From Bacteroidales bacterium (GTDB lineage Bacteria; Bacteroidota; Bacteroidia; Bacteroidales; UBA932): a DNA stretch of 12,238 bases. The stretch lies in assembly GCA_016285215.1 (NCBI GenBank), contig JAEEQI010000066.1, forward strand, positions 1-12,238, given 5' to 3'. Positions 6,799-12,238 of this stretch are shown here, piece by piece; position 1 is the stretch's first letter, and each line of letters opens with the position of its first letter. Made by a program: the position numbers and the translations under genes. The notes below the pieces were generated by a model. The model had not been told where the DNA came from, made no database searches, and was given only the letters and a program-made list of their open reading frames with translations.

Positions 6799-9700
6799 TC
6801 AAAGCTCTGACGGTGAGGCAGGAGTGCGTTCTTGGCAAAGACGCGGGCACCCACGTTGTAGGCACCGGTCTTTTCCGGAAGCACGTCCACGCTGTACTTG
6901 GCAACACCGTCTTTGAAGCTGTCCACTTTGCACTCCTGCACGTCTACGATGTGCAGTTTTCCGTGAACATCGGCCTGGGCAAATACGGCCTCAACGCCTA
7001 CCTCGTCCGGGGACAGGGAGCCCAGCTGGAGCTCTACCTCGGCGTGGTACGGCTGAGACTGCGTGATATCGTACGTGGTGGCAGGCTGGGTACGGGATAC
7101 CTGAATCACATTCTCCCATTCGCGGCGCACGTGGTTCTTCCAGGAAGCCAGTTCGCGGGCCTGCTTGTAGTCGTCGGCCACCATTGCGGCGGCAGCCTTG
7201 GACTGGGGCTCGTAGTACTGGTTGATGTAGTCCGTGAGCATACGGTTGGTGGTGAAGTTGCAGGCCACCTGGGCAATGGTGTTCTTGATATAGCCAATCC
7301 ATTCGGAGCTTCGGCCCGTGGTGCGGTCTACATTATAATAGGCCGGGGCAATGTCGCTCTCCAGGATCTGGTAGATGGTGGCAGCATCCAGCTCGTTCTG
7401 GAAGTTGTCGTCTTCGTAGGCCTGCTCAATGGGAAGGGCCCAGCCGGCACCCGGCTTGTAACCCTCTACCCACCAGCCGTCCAGCACGGAGAAGTGCATA
7501 GTTCCGTTCATAGCGGCCTTTTCGCCGGAAGTACCGGAGGCTTCCTGGGGACGGGTGGGGTTGTTCATCCACACGTCCACGCCCTGGACCATACGCTTGG
7601 CCAGGGTAATGTCGTAACCGGGCACAAACACAATCTTGCCAATGAAGCGGGGATCCTTGGAGATGTCCACAATCTGCTTGATGAGGTCCTGACCGGCTTT
7701 GTCGGCGGGATGGGCCTTACCGGCAAAGAGGAACTGCACGGGCTGGGTGGGATTGTTCACAATCTTGTCCAGGCGGTTGAGGTCACGGAACAGCAGCGTA
7801 GCACGCTTGTACGTGGCAAAACGACGGGCAAAACCAATGGTGAGGACGTCGTCTCTCAGGTTTTCCAGAATGGTCACAATCTGGGAAGGGCTGTAGTGGT
7901 CGGATAGGGTCTTGTCCTGCAGGCGCTCGCGGATGAAGTCAATGAGCTTGACCTTGAGCTCCTTCTTGACGGACCAGACTTCCTTGTCCGGAACCTCATA
8001 GATGCCCTCGAAGCATCTCTTGTCGTAATGGTGGGTGGCAAACTCAGGGCCGAACACCTTGGCGTGTACCGGCTTCCACTCGGGGGCGCACCAGGTGGGA
8101 TAATGCACACCGTTGGTGACGTAGCTCACAAAGAGTTCCTCCGGGAGGTAGCCCGGATACATATGGGAGAAGATGTCCTGCGACACCTTTCCGTGCAGCA
8201 TAGAAACACCGTTCACATTCTGGGAGATGTTGGCGGCCAGGTTGCTCATAGAGAACTTCTCGTCGGGGTTGAGCGGGTTGTCCTTACCCAGCGACATCAG
8301 GGTTTCCCAGTCCACTTTGAGGCGGGCGGGATAATGGCCGATGTACTGGCGCAGCATAGCCTCTTCAAAGGCATCGTGACCGGCGGGAACGGGCGTATGG
8401 GTGGTGAACAGAGAGCTGGCTTTAACCACTTCCAGGGCCTCGGAGAAGTCCAGGTTGTCGTGCTCAATGTACTCGCGGAGACGCTCCAGGCCGATGAAAG
8501 CGGCGTGACCCTCGTTGCAATGATACACCTGAGGGTTCAGACCCAGCTTGCGGAGGGCGCGGATACCGCCCACGCCCAGCAGGAGTTCCTGCTTGAGGCG
8601 GTTCTCCCAGCTGCCGCCGTAGAGGTGATAGGTTACCTCGCGGTCTTCGGGGGTATTGGCCTCATAGTCGGTGTCCATCAGATAGAGGTCCGTTCGGCCC
8701 ACTTCCACCTTCCAGAGGCGGGCGGTGAGGTTGCGGCCCGGGAAGGCCACGGACGTGGTGACCCAGGTACCGTCCTTGTCCAGAACGGGAACGGCCGGAA
8801 TCTTGGTGAAATCCTGGGCGTCGTAATTGGCTACCTGATAACCCTGGGCGCTGATAACCTGGGTGAAATAGCCGTAGCGGTACAGCAGACCCACGGCCAC
8901 CAGGTTGGTGTTCATATCGGAGGTCTCCTTGAGGTAGTCGCCGGCCAGGATACCCAGACCGCCGCTGTAAATCTTGAGCGACGTGTCCAGACCGTACTCC
9001 ATGCAGAAATAAGCGATGGAAGGGTCTTTGCGCTGGGCCTTGGCGGCCATATAGGTATCGAACTCGTCCAGCACGGCCTTCATGCGGGCGAGGAAGTCTT
9101 CGTCTTCGGAGAGCTGCTGGAAACGCTTGATACTTACGGTATCCAGCACCACCAGCGGGTTGTGTCCACTGCGGTGCCACACTTCGGGATCGATGGACCG
9201 GAAGAGGTCCTTGGCGCTCTCGTTCCAGCACCACCAGAGGTTCTTGGAAAGCTTCTCCAGACGGGAAAGCTTTTCAGGGAGATGTCGGGTTACCAGAATG
9301 CTCCTCCAGTTGGGGCTGGTAACGTCGGCTTTAAAATACTGCATAGTTTTCTTTTGGGATTTGTAGGAGTCCAGCTGCGCCTTCACTTTTTCTAGGGCAA
9401 TGGAATAGGCCTCCTGATAATACTTGATTTGGTTGTCCCAGAGGGCAATCTGGGCCACTTCCCGGGCATTCTCCCGGTACTTGCCGCGCTCCGGAAGCTC
9501 CAGGGCGGCAATCTCTTCCACGCGCTTTTCTACGCCGTCCACTACCTGGTCGTAGTTGTTGTCGTCTCGGTCCAGGACCGTGATGCCGGGATGTTTGCCC
9601 TTGTAGTGGGAACGCACCCACAGGCCAAAGCCGGCCAGGGTGGTGGTAAGGGTGGGGATGCGGAAGGCCAGGGCCTCCAGCGGGGTATAGCCCCAAGGTT

Positions 9701-11018
9701 CGTAGTACGACGGGAACATGGCCAGGTCCAGGCCGCAGAGGATGTCGTAATACCGCATGTTGAACACGCCATCGTCTCCGTTCAGGTAGGAAGGAATAAA
9801 GTAAACCTTCACCTTGTCCCCTATGGCATTGGTAAGTCCCCTCTCCCGCAGGTAGTGGGTTACCGTGTCGTATTCGGCGTTCATCAGGTAGTGCGAAACC
9901 TGGGTCTGGTACTGGGGATTGCCCTCACCGGACAGTTTGGCCACCAGTTCTTTGTCCGGGCCGTGATGGCCAGACGGGATCATGATGAAAGCCTGGATGC
10001 TTCTGCCGTCATAGCCGGACTTGTTGAGCTTACTCAGGGCGTCAATAAACACATCGATACCCTTGTTGCGGAACTCGTAGCGGCCGCCTATGCCAATGAA
10101 AACGGAGTTGGAGGGTACTTCCTCTGCGCACATGGCCGAAGCCACCTTGGCCAGGCGGTCGCGGGCAGCGTCGTGCAGGCGCACATACTCCTCGTCCGAG
10201 GCGGGCGTGAAGCTGTTCTCAAAGCCGTTGGGCGTTACCACGTCCACGGGACGCTCCAGGAACTGGGCGCACTCCTTGGCGGTGATATCGCTCACGGTGG
10301 TGAAGACATCGGCGTTCTGGGCCGATTTCTTCTCCAGGGAATAGATGGCCATCACGTTGAAGCGGCGGGCCATCTCGTCTCCGTTATACTGAGTAAGGTT
10401 GTTGTAAAGGGGCAGGTTGTTGCCGGCCAGGCATCGGCCCATCATGGTGGCGTGCGTAGTGAACGCAGTGGCCACGGGAACGTCGGACTTCTTGAGGTAC
10501 AGCACACCGGCACCGGTCTGCCACTCGTGGAACTGGGCCACTACCTTCTCCCCTCCCTTGAGGTTGTAATGGTAGAAGCTCTCCACCACGCGGCCGGCCA
10601 GATAACCGAACACGGCCGATTCCTTGTAATCCCAGTTGCCGGAGAGGGAATCCACTCCATAATCCTGCCAGAGCGCGCCCAGGATCTCATCGGCCATGGG
10701 AAGATGCTGCTTGTAGTCTACCAGGATGGCCACCGGGCTGCCGGGGATATTCCAGCGGCCCACGCGGAACACCAGACCTTCGCTGCGGGCCTGTTCCTTC
10801 CAGGAGCGGTACAGATGCGTATCTTCCAGGAAGTCCGGGTTGCCGGTGCGGTGCATCCACACGTCGGGGCCAATGAAAATATGACGGCGTCCCATCTGGG
10901 ACTGTAAATGGAGGGCCTTGGTGGCAATCACGGTATAGATACCACCCACCTTGTTACACACCTCCCAACTGACTTCAAATAGATAGTCCGGCTGTAAAAA
11001 TGCTTTCTTTTGTGTCAT
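6780..11018 (-). CDS. Fused glycogen synthase (GT3) and alpha-glucan phosphorylase (GT35)
   Basis: One uninterrupted 1412-residue frame joins two enzymes of cytoplasmic glycogen turnover. Residues 1 to about 550 match GT3, eukaryote-type glycogen synthase: FEVSWEVCNKVGGIY (14-28), HEWQTGAG, FTTHATMMGR and FPSYYEPWGYTPLE, whose E440 and E448 are the retaining-transferase E-x7-E pair. After a short Lys/Gln-rich linker, residues 559-1412 match the Thermotoga-type alpha-glucan phosphorylase family (TIGR02094-like). This part has a DUF3417-like front with LSKNLWWCWN, then FCMEYG (671-676), CNEGH (834-838), THTPVPAGHD and EASGTSGEKAAMNG, whose Lys1167 should hold pyridoxal phosphate. A C-terminal beta-rich extension ends in ECVKWL. 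The expected reactions are elongation of alpha-1,4-glucan from a nucleotide sugar (UDP-glucose in GT3 relatives) and phosphorolysis to glucose-1-phosphate. The start ATG lies 6 bases after the GH57 stop, with AAGG overlapping that stop as a weak Shine-Dalgarno. The TAG stop lies within ribF. All key residues I can check are present, so both halves are probably active. Confidence 0.95.
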   Translation of the reverse strand: MTQKKAFLQPDYLFEVSWEVCNKVGGIYTVIATKALHLQSQMGRRHIFIGPDVWMHRTGNPDFLEDTHLYRSWKEQARSEGLVFRVGRWNIPGSPVAILVDYKQHLPMADEILGALWQDYGVDSLSGNWDYKESAVFGYLAGRVVESFYHYNLKGGEKVVAQFHEWQTGAGVLYLKKSDVPVATAFTTHATMMGRCLAGNNLPLYNNLTQYNGDEMARRFNVMAIYSLEKKSAQNADVFTTVSDITAKECAQFLERPVDVVTPNGFENSFTPASDEEYVRLHDAARDRLAKVASAMCAEEVPSNSVFIGIGGRYEFRNKGIDVFIDALSKLNKSGYDGRSIQAFIMIPSGHHGPDKELVAKLSGEGNPQYQTQVSHYLMNAEYDTVTHYLRERGLTNAIGDKVKVYFIPSYLNGDDGVFNMRYYDILCGLDLAMFPSYYEPWGYTPLEALAFRIPTLTTTLAGFGLWVRSHYKGKHPGITVLDRDDNNYDQVVDGVEKRVEEIAALELPERGKYRENAREVAQIALWDNQIKYYQEAYSIALEKVKAQLDSYKSQKKTMQYFKADVTSPNWRSILVTRHLPEKLSRLEKLSKNLWWCWNESAKDLFRSIDPEVWHRSGHNPLVVLDTVSIKRFQQLSEDEDFLARMKAVLDEFDTYMAAKAQRKDPSIAYFCMEYGLDTSLKIYSGGLGILAGDYLKETSDMNTNLVAVGLLYRYGYFTQVISAQGYQVANYDAQDFTKIPAVPVLDKDGTWVTTSVAFPGRNLTARLWKVEVGRTDLYLMDTDYEANTPEDREVTYHLYGGSWENRLKQELLLGVGGIRALRKLGLNPQVYHCNEGHAAFIGLERLREYIEHDNLDFSEALEVVKASSLFTTHTPVPAGHDAFEEAMLRQYIGHYPARLKVDWETLMSLGKDNPLNPDEKFSMSNLAANISQNVNGVSMLHGKVSQDIFSHMYPGYLPEELFVSYVTNGVHYPTWCAPEWKPVHAKVFGPEFATHHYDKRCFEGIYEVPDKEVWSVKKELKVKLIDFIRERLQDKTLSDHYSPSQIVTILENLRDDVLTIGFARRFATYKRATLLFRDLNRLDKIVNNPTQPVQFLFAGKAHPADKAGQDLIKQIVDISKDPRFIGKIVFVPGYDITLAKRMVQGVDVWMNNPTRPQEASGTSGEKAAMNGTMHFSVLDGWWVEGYKPGAGWALPIEQAYEDDNFQNELDAATIYQILESDIAPAYYNVDRTTGRSSEWIGYIKNTIAQVACNFTTNRMLTDYINQYYEPQSKAAAAMVADDYKQARELASWKNHVRREWENVIQVSRTQPATTYDITQSQPYHAEVELQLGSLSPDEVGVEAVFAQADVHGKLHIVDVQECKVDSFKDGVAKYSVDVLPEKTGAYNVGARVFAKNALLPHRQSFECVKWL

Positions 11019-11024
11019 TGAGCC

Positions 11025-12238
11025 TTATTTCTTCTTCACCACTTTCTTCCGCACAGCAGGCTTGGGGGCCTTCTTAAGCTCCTTTTGAGCGGTTTCCTTC
11101 ACATCCAGGGCCGCACGCTTCTCGTCCAGGCGGATCTGGAAGTCGGAAATCACATTCATATAGTTGATGAATGCCTCGTACGGGGTATCGTACGGGTTAA
11201 AGTATTTGTGTACCTCTCCGTCGGAGAAGAACTTGGTGCACATATAATAGAAATGGTCGCTTTCCTGGAGGTGGCCCCAGTCTGCGTACAGGTCTTCGTC
11301 GTTCACGATGGCCAGTTTCTCCGTCATGGCATAGACCTTCTTGAAGGCCTCGCTCTGGAGTTCATTGCCCAGCCAGGCGGTAACATCGCGCTCTTCATCG
11401 GCCCAGGAGATGGGATCATCCACGGCAATGTCGGAGACGGGTTTGTACTTCTTGGCTACCTCGGAAGGCGTGGCAAAGCCAAAGGTACCGTCCTTGAGAA
11501 CGGCGGCCGGCAGGGCCTTCATAAACTCGAAGATGCCGGTATCCACGCTCTGGTGCTCTCCAAAGGTCTCGTAATCCATAAACAGGTTCACAATGTCTCC
11601 TTCCTTGGCGCTTTCCTTCATCCAGCCAACATACTGGTCTGCCGTTACCTTGTTCTGGTTAAAGCGGAAAGCTATATCGTCAGAGAGGGTGTAGTTGCGG
11701 AGCAGGAGCTTGAGCTTGGGCTGGGTCTCTCCGGTGTATACGTAGTTGGGGCTCTGCCAACCCATAATGTGGCGGGCGCCCTCGGTGAGCATAGTCTTGT
11801 AGCCCATATCGTATACCATTTCACCAATGCCGTTGGAGTAGATGAGCTCCGTGTTGCGGAAGGTGACGGGCTTGACGCCAAACAGCTCTTCAATAAGGGC
11901 CGAATGCTTCTCTACCTGGTGACGGAACTCCGACTCGGAGGCCAGGGAAGCCAGGGAGTGATAGTACGTTTCGGCCAGGAATTCCACCTTACCGGTGGCG
12001 GCGAGGGCCTTGAAGCTATCGATGACCTCCGGAGCAAAGCGCTGGAACTGCTCCAGGGCGCTGCCGGAGATGGAATAGGCAATCTTGAATTTACCCTTGT
12101 TCTTGGCGATGAGCTCCAGCATAAGCTGGTTCATCGGAAGGTAGCACTTCTGGGCTACGCGGCGCAGGATGGTCCGGTTGGCAAAGTCGTCGTAGTAGTG
12201 CGAATCTTTACCGATATCGAAGAATCTGTACAGGCGCA
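11025..12238 (-). CDS. Glycoside hydrolase family 57 alpha-amylase/glucanotransferase-like protein, N-terminus cut by the window edge
   Basis: The frame is open to the right edge with 403 residues visible from the codon starting at 12236. The visible part begins RLYRFFDIGKDSHYYDDFAN, which in this family comes shortly after the HQP motif, so only about 15-25 residues are missing. GH57 motifs are clear: YYHSLASL, FRNTELIY with the expected nucleophile (visible residue E130) and MDYETFGEHQ with the expected acid/base D221. Their 91-residue spacing equals, as I recall, that of E123 and D214 in the Thermococcus litoralis 4-alpha-glucanotransferase. It should hydrolyse or rearrange alpha-1,4-glucans. 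Its place directly before the glycogen synthase-phosphorylase gene points to internal glycogen rather than dietary starch, but the missing N-terminus means a signal peptide cannot be excluded. The last 16 residues (KKAPKPAVRKKVVKKK) form a strongly basic tail outside the catalytic fold. Exact substrate uncertain. Confidence 0.93.
   Translation of the reverse strand, partial: RLYRFFDIGKDSHYYDDFANRTILRRVAQKCYLPMNQLMLELIAKNKGKFKIAYSISGSALEQFQRFAPEVIDSFKALAATGKVEFLAETYYHSLASLASESEFRHQVEKHSALIEELFGVKPVTFRNTELIYSNGIGEMVYDMGYKTMLTEGARHIMGWQSPNYVYTGETQPKLKLLLRNYTLSDDIAFRFNQNKVTADQYVGWMKESAKEGDIVNLFMDYETFGEHQSVDTGIFEFMKALPAAVLKDGTFGFATPSEVAKKYKPVSDIAVDDPISWADEERDVTAWLGNELQSEAFKKVYAMTEKLAIVNDEDLYADWGHLQESDHFYYMCTKFFSDGEVHKYFNPYDTPYEAFINYMNVISDFQIRLDEKRAALDVKETAQKELKKAPKPAVRKKVVKKK

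Noticed and set aside
9320..9365. A separate phosphorylase gene starting at the internal Met559 (9344)
   Set aside because: The frame is continuous with the GT3 part, no stop or convincing ribosome-binding site lies between them, and the linker looks like ordinary coding sequence. Internal initiation is not excluded but not supported.
8028..10907. Long plus-strand open frames at 8028-9395 and 9429-10907
   Set aside because: Both lie opposite the GT3-GT35 gene, whose motifs are intact. The long antisense frames are explained by its GC-rich third codon positions.

Overview
This window looks like chromosomal DNA from a gut-type Bacteroidota, most likely of the order Bacteroidales. The signs are a eukaryote-like GT3 glycogen synthase fused to a GT35 phosphorylase, a cytoplasmic-type GH57 amylase, long coiled-coil lipoproteins with a Cys22 lipobox, AT-rich leaders without clear Shine-Dalgarno sequences, and promoter-like sequences closer to the Bacteroides -33/-7 type than to sigma70. 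Family and genus cannot be fixed from the sequence. Every gene I can support is on the minus strand, so transcription runs from high to low coordinates.

Right half (5905-12238): a tightly packed operon for internal alpha-glucan (glycogen) metabolism. It starts with a GH57 glycosidase cut by the right edge. Six bases later comes a 1412-residue protein that joins glycogen synthase (GT3, about residues 1-550) to alpha-glucan phosphorylase (GT35 with a DUF3417-like front part, residues 559-1412). ribF, the bifunctional riboflavin kinase/FAD synthetase, follows and overlaps the end of the fusion gene by 19 bases. The GH57 and the fusion enzyme would build and degrade the storage polymer in the cytoplasm. 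RibF has no obvious link beyond co-transcription. It carries two near-identical palindromic DNA repeats in frame inside its FAD-synthetase domain.

Left half (1-5904): two tandem paralogous genes for large coiled-coil lipoproteins. The first (1472-5710) is complete, with 1412 residues: a coiled-coil stalk of about 500 residues and a beta-rich region of about 890 residues of unknown function. The second runs off the left edge after 418 codons and matches the first collinearly with a single one-codon difference. Each gene has its own leader of about 190 bases. The two leaders align without gaps over the promoter, and each carries an 11-bp hairpin with a 7-nt loop, 57 or 58 nt before the start codon. 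The hairpin pairs covary between copies, including a G-U wobble that exists only on the transcribed strand. This suggests a conserved 5'-UTR element or operator shared by the pair. A strong intrinsic terminator separates the two genes, and a 22-bp direct repeat occurs three times in the two intergenic regions.

I saw no tRNA, rRNA, CRISPR array, transposase or phage gene. The most promising unexplained features are the covarying leader hairpin with its associated repeats, and the palindromic repeats inside ribF.
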